Source: JADZAI01 sp047602465
GTDB lineage: Bacteria; Pseudomonadota; Alphaproteobacteria; Micropepsales; Micropepsaceae
Direction: 5' to 3'
NCBI GenBank assembly: GCA_047602465.1
Contig: JASGHF010000002.1
Coordinates: 310,001 to 374,000 of the forward strand
DNA length: 64,000 nucleotides
Below the pieces are notes generated by a model. That model was not told the DNA's origin. It searched no databases and worked only from the letters and a program-made list of their open reading frames with translations. The position numbers and the translations under genes are program-made. Below, one piece after another: positions 42,650-51,144 of the stretch (positions within the stretch are counted from its first letter, which is position 1; the number at the start of each line of letters is the position of its first letter).

Positions 42650-44230
42650 TCAGAACGCCAGAACCTTCGCCTGCCGCACCGCCGGGATCGCGCGGATCGC
42701 CGCCAGCGTCGCATCAGGCAGCCCGCCATCCACCTCCACCAGCGAGATCGCGTCCTGCCCGGCGGCCACGCGGCCAAGGGCGAAGTTCGCGATGTTCACC
42801 TTCGCCTCGCCCAGCAGCGTGCCGAGCTTGCCGATAAAGCCCGGCTTGTCCTCGTTGGTGACGTACAGCAGATGCGGCGCGAACGCGGCCTCCAGCGTGA
42901 TGCCCTTCACGTCGGTCACGCGCGGCACGCCATTGGCGAACACCGTGCCGGTCACGTCGCGCGTGAAGTCCGGCGTCGTCACCCGCACCGTGATCTGCGA
43001 TTCATAGGTGCCCAGCTGCTCGCGCCGCGACTCGGTGATCACGATGCCGCGCTCCTTCGCCACCACCGGCGCGTTGACCATGTTCACGTCCGGCAGAGCG
43101 GGCTTCAGCAGCCCGGCGATCGCAGCCTGCGTCAGCGCGCGCAGGTTCAGCTTCGCCACCGCGCCCTCATAGACGATCTCGACGCCCGTGATGCTCGTCT
43201 CGGTCAGCTGGCCTGCGAACGCGCCCAGCTTGCCCGCCAGGTCGATCCACGGCTTCATCACCGCCGCGTCCGCCGCGCTGATCGAGGGCATGTTGATGGC
43301 GTTCGTCACCGCGCCGGTCAGCAGATAGTCGGAAATCTGCTCCGCCACCTGCAGCGCCACGTTCTCCTGCGCCTCGTTGGTCGATGCGCCCAGATGCGGC
43401 GTCGCCACCACCTTCTCGTGGCCGAACAGGATATGCTCCTTCGCCGGCTCCACCTCGAACACGTCCAGCGCCGCGCCCGCGATATGCCCGCTGTCCAGCC
43501 CGCCTTTCAGCGCCACCTCGTCGATGAGGCCGCCACGCGCGCAGTTGACGATGCGGACGCCCGGCTTCGTCTTCGCCAGCGCCTCGGCCGACAGGATATT
43601 CTTCGTCTGCGGCGTCATCGGCGTGTGCAGCGTGATGAAGTCGGCGCGGGGCAGCAGCTCCGCCAGCTCCACCTTCTCCACGCCCAGCTCCTGCGCCCGC
43701 TCCACGCTCAGGAACGGATCGAACGCGATCACCTTCATCTTCAGGCCCAGCGCGCGATCGGCGACGATCGAGCCGATATTGCCGCAGCCGATAAGGCCCA
43801 GCGTCTTGCCGTACAGCTCCACGCCCATGAAGCGGTTCTTCTCCCACTTGCCGGCATGGGTGGAAGAATTCGCCGCCGGCACGTCGCGCGCCAGCGCGAA
43901 GATCAGCGCGATCGCATGCTCCGCCGTGGTGATCGAGTTGCCGAACGGCGTGTTCATCACGATCACGCCGCGCGCCGTGGCGGCGGGAATATCGACGTTA
44001 TCCACGCCGATCCCCGCGCGCCCGACGACCTTCAGGTTGGTCGCCGCCTTCAACACCTCGGCCGTCACCTTGGTGTTCGAGCGGATCGCAAGACCGTCAT
44101 ACTCGCCGATGATCTTCAGCAGCTCGTCTTTCGCCAGGCCCGGCTTCACATCCACCTCGACGCCGCGATCCTTGAAGATCTGCACCGCAGCCGGCGACAA
44201 CGCATCCGAAATCAAAACCTTGGGCATCAT
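42650..44230 (-). CDS. serA: D-3-phosphoglycerate dehydrogenase
   Basis: First enzyme of serine synthesis, oxidising 3-phosphoglycerate with NAD. The 526 residues cover the substrate and Rossmann domains (GKTLGLIGCGNIGSIVADRA, about residue 140), the catalytic Arg, Glu and His (ARGGLIDE, then HLGAST), an intervening ASB domain and a C-terminal ACT domain (EDKPGFIGKLGTLLGEA), the long form. The protein starts MMPKV; AGGAG lies three bases before the first and six before the second ATG, so the second is more likely. Downstream of serC with a repeat between them. Confidence 0.97.
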   Translation of the reverse strand: MMPKVLISDALSPAAVQIFKDRGVEVDVKPGLAKDELLKIIGEYDGLAIRSNTKVTAEVLKAATNLKVVGRAGIGVDNVDIPAATARGVIVMNTPFGNSITTAEHAIALIFALARDVPAANSSTHAGKWEKNRFMGVELYGKTLGLIGCGNIGSIVADRALGLKMKVIAFDPFLSVERAQELGVEKVELAELLPRADFITLHTPMTPQTKNILSAEALAKTKPGVRIVNCARGGLIDEVALKGGLDSGHIAGAALDVFEVEPAKEHILFGHEKVVATPHLGASTNEAQENVALQVAEQISDYLLTGAVTNAINMPSISAADAAVMKPWIDLAGKLGAFAGQLTETSITGVEIVYEGAVAKLNLRALTQAAIAGLLKPALPDVNMVNAPVVAKERGIVITESRREQLGTYESQITVRVTTPDFTRDVTGTVFANGVPRVTDVKGITLEAAFAPHLLYVTNEDKPGFIGKLGTLLGEAKVNIANFALGRVAAGQDAISLVEVDGGLPDATLAAIRAIPAVRQAKVLAF

Positions 44231-44255
44231 GTGCTCCTGTATCGAAAACCAGATT

Positions 44256-44354
44256 TGTCATCCCGGCCTTGAGCCGGGATCCAGAGCCGCACACGCAGTG
44301 CTGGCCTTCTGGATCCCGGGTCTCCACGGCTTCGCCGCTCCGCCCGGGATGACA
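44256..44354. repeat. REP-like inverted repeat between serC and serA
   Basis: Eleven-base ends TGTCATCCCGG and CCGGGATGACA flank about 77 bases with internal palindromes (ATCCCGG...CCGGGAT at the left, GGATCC near the centre). The TGTCATCC end recurs at 50758 in another intergenic hairpin. Such elements are dispersed in many alphaproteobacterial genomes and may shape mRNA stability between the two serine genes. Confidence 0.8.
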
Positions 44355-44361
44355 CTCAGAG

Positions 44362-45507
44362 TTAAGCGGCCTTCGCCTTCGCGGCGGCCCAGTCGAGCCA
44401 CGGCATCAGCGCGGCGACGTCGGATGTCTCCACCGTCGCGCCGCACCAGATGCGAAGCCCCGGCGGCGCATCGCGATAGGCGCCGGCGTCCAGCGCCACG
44501 CCTTCCTTCTCCAGGATATCGGCCACCTTCTTCGCCAGCGCTGCGGCGGCATCCGCATCCGCGGGCGCATCCTTCAGCGTCAGGCAGACAGAGGTGTTCG
44601 ACCGGCTCGCCTTGTCGCCCGCCAGGAACGCATAATGCGGCGACGCCGCCACATGCGCCTCGATGGCTGCGAGGCTCGCCTCCGAACGCGCGATCAGCGC
44701 ATCCAGACCGCCCAGGCCATCGGCCCATTTCAGCGCATCGAGATAGTCTTCCACGCACAGCATCGAGGGCGTGTTGATCGTCTCGCCCTTGAAGATGCCC
44801 TCGACGATCTTGCCGTCCTTGGTCATCCGGAAAATCTTGGGCAGCGGCCAGGCCGGCTTATAGCTTTCCAGACGCTCCACGGCGCGGGGGGAAAGGATCA
44901 GCATCCCGTGTGCGCCCTCGCCGCCCAGCGCCTTCTGCCAGGAGAAGGTCACGACATCGAGCTTCGCGAAATCGAGCCGCTGCGCGAACGCGGCGGAGGT
45001 CGCATCGCAGATCGTCAGCCCCTTGCGGTCGGCGGCGATCCAGTCGCCGTTCGGCACCCGCACGCCGGATGTCGTGCCGTTCCAGGTGAAGACCACATCG
45101 TTGTCGAAGTTCACGGTCGAAAGATCGGGCAGCTGGCCGTAGGGCGCGGTGATCTGGCGCGCCTCGATCTTCAGCTGCTTCACCACATCGGTGATCCAGT
45201 CCTTGCCGAAGCTCTCCCAGGCCAGCATGTCGACGGGGCGCGCGCCCAGCAGCGACCACAGCGCCATTTCCACGGCGCCCGTGTCCGACGCAGGCACGAT
45301 GCCGATGCGGTAATCCGCCGGCACCTGCAGCACCTTGCGGGTCAGGTCGATGGCTTCCTGCAGCTTCGCCTTGCCCGGTTTCGAGCGGTGCGAGCGTCCC
45401 AGAACGCCGTCTTTGAGGATTTCGGGGGTCCAGCCCGGCCGCTTGGCGCAGGGTCCGGAGGAGAAGTATGGACGTGCCGGTCGCACGTCCGGCGTCGTGC
45501 CGGTCAT
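44362..45507 (-). CDS. serC: Phosphoserine aminotransferase
   Basis: PLP enzyme of serine synthesis (second step) also used in pyridoxal phosphate synthesis. The 381 residues show SSGPCAKRPGWTPEIL at the start, the PLP region TWNGTTSGVRVP, and the Schiff-base Lys in FSWQKALGGEGAHG (about residue 193). This is the alphaproteobacterial SerC type. serA follows 131 bases downstream on the same strand. Its leader holds two hairpins, one of which encloses the ribosome-binding site. Confidence 0.96.
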   Translation of the reverse strand: MTGTTPDVRPARPYFSSGPCAKRPGWTPEILKDGVLGRSHRSKPGKAKLQEAIDLTRKVLQVPADYRIGIVPASDTGAVEMALWSLLGARPVDMLAWESFGKDWITDVVKQLKIEARQITAPYGQLPDLSTVNFDNDVVFTWNGTTSGVRVPNGDWIAADRKGLTICDATSAAFAQRLDFAKLDVVTFSWQKALGGEGAHGMLILSPRAVERLESYKPAWPLPKIFRMTKDGKIVEGIFKGETINTPSMLCVEDYLDALKWADGLGGLDALIARSEASLAAIEAHVAASPHYAFLAGDKASRSNTSVCLTLKDAPADADAAAALAKKVADILEKEGVALDAGAYRDAPPGLRIWCGATVETSDVAALMPWLDWAAAKAKAA

Positions 45508-45513
45508 TTTCTG

Positions 45514-45550
45514 TGATCCTTCCAGATCAAAGCACTCCGTTGGGGGAGCG
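45514..45550 (-). promoter_or_regulatory. Two leader hairpins of serC, candidate serC RNA motif
   Basis: On the minus strand a six-base stem hairpin (45550-45533) is followed by TGATC-TGGAAG-GATCA (45529-45514), a perfect five-base stem whose loop and 3' arm contain the ribosome-binding site. A serC motif is known in front of serC-serA operons in Alphaproteobacteria, close to the start codon; I match it by position and shape, not by a covariance search. Confidence 0.5.
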
Positions 45551-45673
45551 TGGCCCGCCGCCGCGTGTATAGAGCGGCGCTGCCCCCGGCAACGTGGAAG
45601 TGCGCAACATTCTTGCTTTCTGAAAACGGGTGCCGTCCGTCACATCCGGCCTCCGCCGGACCTGATGGTGGAC

Positions 45674-45727
45674 ATAATTCCTATGTACTGTTTCACCGCG
45701 CGGTCGTCAAGGGCGAATAGGAATTAT
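45674..45727. repeat. AT-rich inverted repeat upstream of serC
   Basis: ATAATTCCTAT (45674-45684) and its exact complement ATAGGAATTAT (45717-45727) enclose 32 bases. These arms are strikingly AT-rich within GC-rich DNA. They could be ends of a small degenerate mobile element or a double operator. Confidence 0.6.
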
Positions 45728-45800
45728 TTCTGAACATTTCATCCCTCACCGCTTGCGGGGAGGGTGGACCGGCGCAAAGCGCCGGGACGGGTGGGGCAGT

Positions 45801-46322
45801 TCAGCTTCCCGCTTTACCCAACGCCTCCAGCGCCCGAACCAACACCCCCGCCTTCTCCCCATCCGCCGCGATCCGCGCACCCGTCCAACCGCCGGCCATC
45901 AGGTCCACCGTCACCGACGCCGCCTCGACCACCGCCCCCGACATCGTGGTCAGCACCAGCAGCAGCGCCGCCGGCCCCGCTTTGGCCCGCGCCGAGGCGG
46001 TCCAGATCGCCACGGGCTTCCCCGCAAACTCGGTGTCGCCCACCAGCCAGTCGAGCGCGTTCTTGAACGATCCGGGAATCCCCCGCGCATATTCCGGCGC
46101 CGACACCAGCAGCGCATCGGCCGCATTCACCGCCGCCCGGAACGCCGCCACCTCGCCGGGCAATTCGCCCGCCTCCATATCCGGATTGAAATGCGGCAAC
46201 CGCCCGACGCCGTCATAGATCGAAACGGTCATCCCCGCCGGCGCCAGCAACACTGCCGCCTCCAGCAGCGCCCCGTTGGACGACTGCGCCCTCAGGCTCC
46301 CCGAAATGCCAAGAACCTTCAA
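45801..46322 (-). CDS. NADPH-dependent FMN reductase family protein
   Basis: A 173-residue flavodoxin-like protein: KVLGISGSLRAQSSNGALLE binds FMN phosphate, and VSAPEYARGIPGSFKNALDWL is the signature of the NADPH-dependent FMN/azo reductase family. Likely a cytoplasmic quinone, azo or chromate-type reductase. The start is taken as the TTG directly before KVLG, five bases after the map stop, since no ATG fits. Last gene of a run from thiD through map. Confidence 0.87.
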   Translation of the reverse strand: MKVLGISGSLRAQSSNGALLEAAVLLAPAGMTVSIYDGVGRLPHFNPDMEAGELPGEVAAFRAAVNAADALLVSAPEYARGIPGSFKNALDWLVGDTEFAGKPVAIWTASARAKAGPAALLLVLTTMSGAVVEAASVTVDLMAGGWTGARIAADGEKAGVLVRALEALGKAGS

Positions 46323-46327
46323 ACGGC

Positions 46328-47077
46328 TCAGCCCGGCTGCGTCAGGATCAGCGCCCCGCGCTTCGTCGCCACCATCGTGTGCTCGAACTGCACGGTCGGC
46401 GCGCGCGGGGTCGAAACCAGCGTCCATCCGTCGCCCGTTTCCGCCGCCATGTCCGCGCCCAGCGACAGGAACGGCTCGATCGTGAACACCAGCCCCTCGT
46501 GCATCACGCGGCGGTCGCCCGGCTCATACCAGGTCGGAATCTCGCCCGGCTCCTCGTGCAGCGCCCGCCCGACGCCATGGCTCGCGAGGTTCCGCACCAG
46601 CGAATAGCGGTTCTTCTTCGCGAACGCCTCGATCGCCTTGCCGATACCGTTGAGCCGTGCGCCGGACTTCACCTGCGCGATGCCGGCCCACAGCGCCCGC
46701 TTGCCGTCCCGCGTCAGCCGCTCGATCTCGGGCGATCCCACACCCACGATGCAGCTCGCGCCCGTATCGGCGTAATAGCCGTCCTTCTCCGCCGACACGT
46801 CGATATTCACGAGGTCTCCCTCGCGGATCACCCGCGCGCCGGGAATCCCGTGCGCGATTTCCTCGTTCACGCTGATGCAGGTGACGCCCGGAAAGCTGTA
46901 ATCCTTCTCAGGCGCAGAGCGCGCCCCCGCGCTCGCCAGCAACTTCGCGCCCAGCGCATCCAGATCGCCTGTCGTGATGCCCGGCCGCAGCGCCTCCTGC
47001 ATGGCGCGCAGCGTATTCGCCACGATCCGCCCGATCACGCGCAGCTTCTGAAGGTCGTCGTCATTCCCGATGGTCAT
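46328..47077 (-). CDS. map: Methionine aminopeptidase, type I
   Basis: Removes the initiator Met from nascent proteins. The 249 residues have the pita-bread fold with metal ligands in VNIDVSAEKDGYYADTGAS (two Asp), the His in ASHGVGRALHEEP, Glu in FTIEPFLSLG, and Glu in VQFEHTMVAT. VSVNEEIAHGIPG precedes. No N-terminal zinc-finger extension, so the plain type I form. The start lies three bases after the PhzF-like gene. Confidence 0.96.
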   Translation of the reverse strand: MTIGNDDDLQKLRVIGRIVANTLRAMQEALRPGITTGDLDALGAKLLASAGARSAPEKDYSFPGVTCISVNEEIAHGIPGARVIREGDLVNIDVSAEKDGYYADTGASCIVGVGSPEIERLTRDGKRALWAGIAQVKSGARLNGIGKAIEAFAKKNRYSLVRNLASHGVGRALHEEPGEIPTWYEPGDRRVMHEGLVFTIEPFLSLGADMAAETGDGWTLVSTPRAPTVQFEHTMVATKRGALILTQPG

Positions 47078-47080
47078 GGC

Positions 47081-47899
47081 CTATCCTACCGCCAACGTCC
47101 CTTCCAGGAACAGCTCACACCGCCCCGTCAGCGTCACCCGCTCACCCTTCAGCTCGCAGATCAGCGTGCCGCCGCGAGGGCTTACCTGCCGCGCTGTCAG
47201 CTTCGTCTTGCCCAGCCGCTTCGCCCAATAGGGCATCAGCTTGCAATGCGCCGACCCGGTCACCGGATCTTCGGGAATGCCGTGATTGGGCGCAAAGAAC
47301 CGCGACACGAAATCATACCGCCCATCGTCCGACGGCGCCGTCGCGATCAGCCCGCGCATCTTCACATCGCTCAGCAACGGCCCCAGCCCCGCATTCGGCG
47401 CCAAAGCCCGTACCGCCGCCGCATTTTCCAGCACGATCATCAGGTCCGGCGCGGTGAACACCTCCGCCGGTGCGGGGCATCCCATGATCGCCGCGACCCG
47501 CGCGCCGATTTCGGCCGCGCCGTCCGGCACACGCGGATGGATCGCAGGAAAATCCATGGTCATCCAGCCGTCGCCCGCCCGCGTCACGGTCAGCGGCCCC
47601 GACCGCGTATCGAACGTCACGGCCTCCAGCTTCGGCGCGACATGGTTGAACACGACATGCGCGCTCGCCAGCGTCGCATGGCCGCACAGATCCACCTCCA
47701 TCGCCGGCGTGAACCAGCGCAGGCCATAGCGGCCGGGCGCGGTCTCCACGAAGAACGCCGTCTCCGACAGATTGTTCTCCGCCGCGATGCGCTGCATCAG
47801 CGCGTCGTCCAGCCAGGCGTTCAGCGGCACCACCGCCGCCGGATTGCCCTCGAACGGCGCGTCGGCGAACGCGTCGATCACCCATTGCTTCAAACTCAT
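47081..47899 (-). CDS. PhzF-family isomerase/epimerase-like protein
   Basis: A 272-residue protein with the double diaminopimelate-epimerase-like fold. The N-terminal IDAFADAPFEGNPAAVVPL and the catalytic-region NNLSETAFFVE (Glu) are typical, as is DPVTGSAHCKLMPYWA near the end. It is called phenazine biosynthesis PhzF-like, but no other phenazine genes occur here and most relatives have other, unknown substrates. Its start overlaps the thiD stop by four bases. Confidence 0.88.
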   Translation of the reverse strand: MSLKQWVIDAFADAPFEGNPAAVVPLNAWLDDALMQRIAAENNLSETAFFVETAPGRYGLRWFTPAMEVDLCGHATLASAHVVFNHVAPKLEAVTFDTRSGPLTVTRAGDGWMTMDFPAIHPRVPDGAAEIGARVAAIMGCPAPAEVFTAPDLMIVLENAAAVRALAPNAGLGPLLSDVKMRGLIATAPSDDGRYDFVSRFFAPNHGIPEDPVTGSAHCKLMPYWAKRLGKTKLTARQVSPRGGTLICELKGERVTLTGRCELFLEGTLAVG

Positions 47900-48690
47900 G
47901 ATGTCAGCCCATGCATATGGTTCAGCGGCCCATGCCCATGCCCCAGCCCCGGCGCGGTTTCGATGGCGCGCGTCACATAAACCCGCCCCGCCGCCACCGC
48001 ATCGCTCAGCGCCAGCCCCTGCGCCAGCCCTGACGCAATCGCCGACGCCAGCGTGCAGCCCGTCCCGTGCGTCGAACGGCTTTCGATGCGCGGACCATCG
48101 AACCGCGACATCCCGGCTCTGGTGATCAGCAGGTCCGTCACCTGCCCGCCCGGCAGATGCCCGCCTTTCATCAGAACCGCGCGCGGCCCGAATGCCAGCA
48201 GCCCCTGCCCGGCCGCTTCCATTCCCACGACATCGGCGATCTCATCCATCTCCAGCAGCGCCGCCGCCTCGGGCAGATTGGGCGTGATGACCGCCGCGCG
48301 CGGAAACAGATGCGTCTTCATCGCCGCCACCGCCGTCTCGTCGATCAGCCGCGCGCCGCCCTTCGCCACCATCACCGGATCGACCACCAGCGGCACGTCC
48401 GGCGCATGGCGCTCCAGCACCCGCGCCACCGTCTCGATGGTCCCGGCGCTCGCCAGCATCCCGGTCTTCACCGCATCCGCGCCGATATCGATCAGGCACG
48501 CCGCCATCTGGTCGGCGATCGCCTCATCGGGGATCACATGCACGCCATGCACGCCGCGCGTATCCTGCACGGTAATCGCGGTCACCGCCGTCATGGCGAA
48601 CACGCCATGCATCGTCGCCGTCTTGATGTCGGCCTGGATGCCCGCCCCGCCGCCGGAATCCGATCCGGCGACAATCAACAGCCGTTTCAA
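47896..48690 (-). CDS. thiD: Hydroxymethylpyrimidine/phosphomethylpyrimidine kinase
   Basis: Phosphorylates HMP and HMP-P in thiamine synthesis. The 264 residues show the ribokinase-fold signatures IVAGSDSGGGAGIQADIKT at the start, VVDPVMVAKGGARLID, and the anion hole STHGTGCTLASAIASGLA with the catalytic Asp region near the end. No thiamine riboswitch was seen upstream, where a repeat separates it from glmM. Confidence 0.95.
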   Translation of the reverse strand: MKRLLIVAGSDSGGGAGIQADIKTATMHGVFAMTAVTAITVQDTRGVHGVHVIPDEAIADQMAACLIDIGADAVKTGMLASAGTIETVARVLERHAPDVPLVVDPVMVAKGGARLIDETAVAAMKTHLFPRAAVITPNLPEAAALLEMDEIADVVGMEAAGQGLLAFGPRAVLMKGGHLPGGQVTDLLITRAGMSRFDGPRIESRSTHGTGCTLASAIASGLAQGLALSDAVAAGRVYVTRAIETAPGLGHGHGPLNHMHGLTS

Positions 48691-48702
48691 GAGTCTTCGC
48701 CT

Positions 48703-48755
48703 TTAAGCATGGCCTTATCCGAAAACCGGCCACCACTTTTCGGGGCCATGCTTAA
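48703..48755. repeat. RIME-like extragenic palindrome between thiD and glmM
   Basis: TTAAGCATGGCC and GGCCATGCTTAA (12-base perfect ends) enclose a segment with CCGAAAA, ACCGG and CTTTTCGG. This arrangement matches, from memory, the palindromic intergenic elements common in Rhizobiales. The glmM stop codon TAA is inside the right arm. Confidence 0.75.
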
Positions 48756-50095
48756 GCAGCCTTCTCGATCACCGAGACGATCGAGCCGACCACGCTTTTC
48801 ACCAGCTTCTCGTCATCGCCCTCCGCCATCACGCGGATCACCGGCTCGGTGCCGGATTTGCGGATGACGACGCGGCCCTTCGCGCCCAGTTCGCGCTCGA
48901 TCCGCGCGATCTCGTCCTTCACCGCCGGCAGCTCCAGCGGCGATCCGCTGCGATAGCGCACGTTCTGCAAAAGCTGCGGCAGCGGCTCGAACACGTGGCA
49001 CACCTCGCTCGCGCGCTTGCCCGTCTCCACCAGCGCCGCGCACACCTGCAGCGCCGCAATCAGCCCGTCGCCGGTCGTCGAGAAATCGCTGACGATGATA
49101 TGGCCCGACTGCTCGCCGCCCAGATTCATCCCCCGCGCCTTCATCTGCTCCATGACATAGCGGTCGCCGACCCCGGCCCGCACCAGCTCCACGCCCTCGG
49201 CCGCCAGCGCCCGCTCAAGGCCCAGATTGGACATGATGGTCGCAACGAGACCGCCGCCTTTCAGCCGCCCGTCCGCCTTCCAGCGCTTGCCGATGAGGCC
49301 CAGAATCTGGTCGCCATCGACGATCCGGCCCTTCTCGTCCACGATCACCACGCGGTCCGCATCGCCATCCAGCGCAATGCCGATATCGGCGCGCGCCTCG
49401 CGCACCTTCTCCTGCAGCGCCGCCGGCGCGGTTGAGCCGACCTCGTCATTGATGTTGAAGCCGTCGGGCGACACGCCGATGGAGATCACCTCCGCGCCCA
49501 GTTCCCACAGCACGCTCGGCGCCACCTTGTAGGCCGCCCCGTTCGCGCAATCGATCACGATGCGCAAACCGTCCAGCCGCAAATGGCGCGGGAACGAGCG
49601 CTTGGCGAATTCGATATAGCGCGCCTGGCTGTCGTCGATGCGTTTCGCGCGGCCGATCTTCGTCGGCTCGGCCAGCGAGTCCGTCAGATCGCCGGTGATC
49701 CCCGCCTCGATCTCGCGCTCGACATCATCGCTCAGCTTGTGCCCGTCCGGCCCGAACAGCTTGATGCCGTTATCGTGGTAGGGATTGTGCGAGGCCGAGA
49801 TCATCACGCCCAGATCGGCGCGCAAGGATCGCGTCAGCATCGCTACCGCCGGCGTCGGCAGCGGCCCGAACAGGAACACGTCCATGCCGACCGAGGTGAA
49901 TCCCGCCGTCAGCGCATTCTCCACCATATAACCCGACAGCCGCGTGTCCTTGCCGATCACCACGCGGTGGACGCCTTCAGAGCGCTTGAACAGCCGGCCG
50001 GCCGCCTGCCCCACTTTCAGCGCGATATCCGCCGTCATATTGCCGCGATTGGCGGTGCCTCTGATGCCGTCCGTGCCGAAAAAGCTGCGCGTCAC
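48752..50095 (-). CDS. glmM: Phosphoglucosamine mutase
   Basis: Interconverts glucosamine 6- and 1-phosphate for cell-wall precursors. The 447 residues start RSFFGTDGIRG, contain the phosphorylated Ser in GVMISASHNPYHDNGIK (about residue 103), the metal-binding DGDADRV and the C-terminal phosphate-binding IRKSGTEPVIRVM. The GTG is chosen because it gives the standard MTRSFFGTDG start and GGATGG precedes it. It belongs to the ftsH-folP-glmM block, here interrupted by two genes. Confidence 0.97.
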   Translation of the reverse strand: MTRSFFGTDGIRGTANRGNMTADIALKVGQAAGRLFKRSEGVHRVVIGKDTRLSGYMVENALTAGFTSVGMDVFLFGPLPTPAVAMLTRSLRADLGVMISASHNPYHDNGIKLFGPDGHKLSDDVEREIEAGITGDLTDSLAEPTKIGRAKRIDDSQARYIEFAKRSFPRHLRLDGLRIVIDCANGAAYKVAPSVLWELGAEVISIGVSPDGFNINDEVGSTAPAALQEKVREARADIGIALDGDADRVVIVDEKGRIVDGDQILGLIGKRWKADGRLKGGGLVATIMSNLGLERALAAEGVELVRAGVGDRYVMEQMKARGMNLGGEQSGHIIVSDFSTTGDGLIAALQVCAALVETGKRASEVCHVFEPLPQLLQNVRYRSGSPLELPAVKDEIARIERELGAKGRVVIRKSGTEPVIRVMAEGDDEKLVKSVVGSIVSVIEKAA

Positions 50096-50146
50096 GTCGA
50101 TCCATCCTATTCTTCTGTCAGTCAGTCTCTTGGGGCTTTGCATAAC

Positions 50147-50746
50147 ATGATCCGCACCGGAACAGCGATTCTCGCGCTCGCAGCGCTAATGCCTGCTTTT
50201 GCCCCCGCATGGGCCGACGAGGCCCCGCCGCCTCCGGTCCGCACAGAGCCGCCGGTCGTGGGCTTTATCGATACCGCAAAGCCGTTCTGTTACGCCCGCA
50301 CCTATGACGACGCGCATATGAAGGCTCACCCGAAACAGAAAGTGACCGGCATCGCCCTCACCTATGTGCCTGAGAAGATGTTCCCCGAAATCGAACAGCC
50401 CCAGAAAATGTGGGACCAGTACGCCGACTACCCGGCCTTCAGCGCCAATATCGTGGTGACGCTGAAGGGCAAGCAGGGCTTCCTGCTGGGCGGCGCCTAT
50501 TGCCGCACCGGCTCGTCGAAAATGCTGGAATGCGGCATCGAGGGCGATGGCGGCATGTTCAATGTCCTCCTCCAGGAAGACGGCCGCGTGAAGCTGGTCA
50601 ACGATCAGGGCGGCTTCACGGTCTCCGAACCCGGCGTCGGCATGGAGGAAGAAGACAGCGAGCACTACCCCATCGAGCCGAAAGACGACCACGACGCCTT
50701 TCTGATGTCCGCCGAAAAAGGCGGCCTCTGCGACGCCGACTGGTAA
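50147..50746 (+). CDS. Hypothetical periplasmic protein
   Basis: A 199-residue protein with a signal peptide (cleavage after WADE, about residue 24), a Pro-rich start of the mature part, and three Cys in KPFCYARTY, GGAYCRTGSSKMLECG plus one near the end, suggesting disulfides. I recognise no family. It is transcribed opposite to glmM from a 51-base gap, and interrupts the folP-glmM neighbourhood. A palindrome follows it. Confidence 0.7.
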   Translation: MIRTGTAILALAALMPAFAPAWADEAPPPPVRTEPPVVGFIDTAKPFCYARTYDDAHMKAHPKQKVTGIALTYVPEKMFPEIEQPQKMWDQYADYPAFSANIVVTLKGKQGFLLGGAYCRTGSSKMLECGIEGDGGMFNVLLQEDGRVKLVNDQGGFTVSEPGVGMEEEDSEHYPIEPKDDHDAFLMSAEKGGLCDADW

Positions 50747-50760
50747 TATCACCGCCTGTC

Positions 50761-50790
50761 ATCCTCGGGCCGCAAAGCGGACCCGAGGAT
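50761..50790. repeat. Extragenic hairpin of the TGTCATCC type
   Basis: ATCCTCGGG, then CGC-AAA-GCG, then CCCGAGGAT, preceded by TGTC. The stem lies 14 bases after the stop of the preceding gene. Its TGTCATCC start is shared with the repeat between serC and serA. It may also work as a terminator. Confidence 0.65.
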
Positions 50791-50805
50791 CCATGTCTGA
50801 GGCGG

Positions 50806-51105
50806 CTATTTCTTATCCTCAAACATGTCGATGGTTTGGTCGTCGCGTCCCTTTGGACCATCACCAAAGGCAAAACATCGATGTTTGATCCTAGTCAGCC
50901 CAGGCTTTCCTTCAAAATGACCCCATCCACCGTTGGGCATTTTGACCCGTATGATTTCCTCGCTGCACCGGGGACATGAGAGGCGATAGCTGGAGGACTT
51001 TGTTTTGCGGGTTTCATCGTACCCCGCATAGTTCTCGTGGACATCTACGACCTTGCCCGATTTGAGCACTCGCCGATGTCCTTTGCGTTTGACCCAACGC
51101 ACCAT
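50806..51105 (-). CDS. Hypothetical small zinc-ribbon-like protein, atypical composition
   Basis: A 99-residue basic protein with a possible metal site: SCPRCSEEI and, 30 residues on, IKHRCFAFG. The N-terminus (VRWVKRKGHRRVLKSGKVVD) is strongly basic. I recognise no family. Codon use is clearly less GC-rich than in neighbouring genes (many AAA, GTT and AAT codons), which points to recent acquisition. It lies between folP and the periplasmic protein gene. Confidence 0.55.
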   Translation of the reverse strand: MVRWVKRKGHRRVLKSGKVVDVHENYAGYDETRKTKSSSYRLSCPRCSEEIIRVKMPNGGWGHFEGKPGLTRIKHRCFAFGDGPKGRDDQTIDMFEDKK

Positions 51106-51144
51106 CTGTAACTCACGCGAAGGTTGGGGAATCGATATTCAACC

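Noticed and set aside
41585..44272. Frame of almost 900 codons antisense to the OYE gene and serA
   Set aside because: Opposes two clearly coding genes and spans their intergenic repeat without any motif.
47081..47899. A phenazine biosynthesis locus
   Set aside because: The PhzF-like gene is alone among housekeeping genes; no phzA-G genes are present.
48691..48760. Thiamine (TPP) riboswitch before thiD
   Set aside because: The interval is filled by a palindromic repeat and lacks the TPP-box features.
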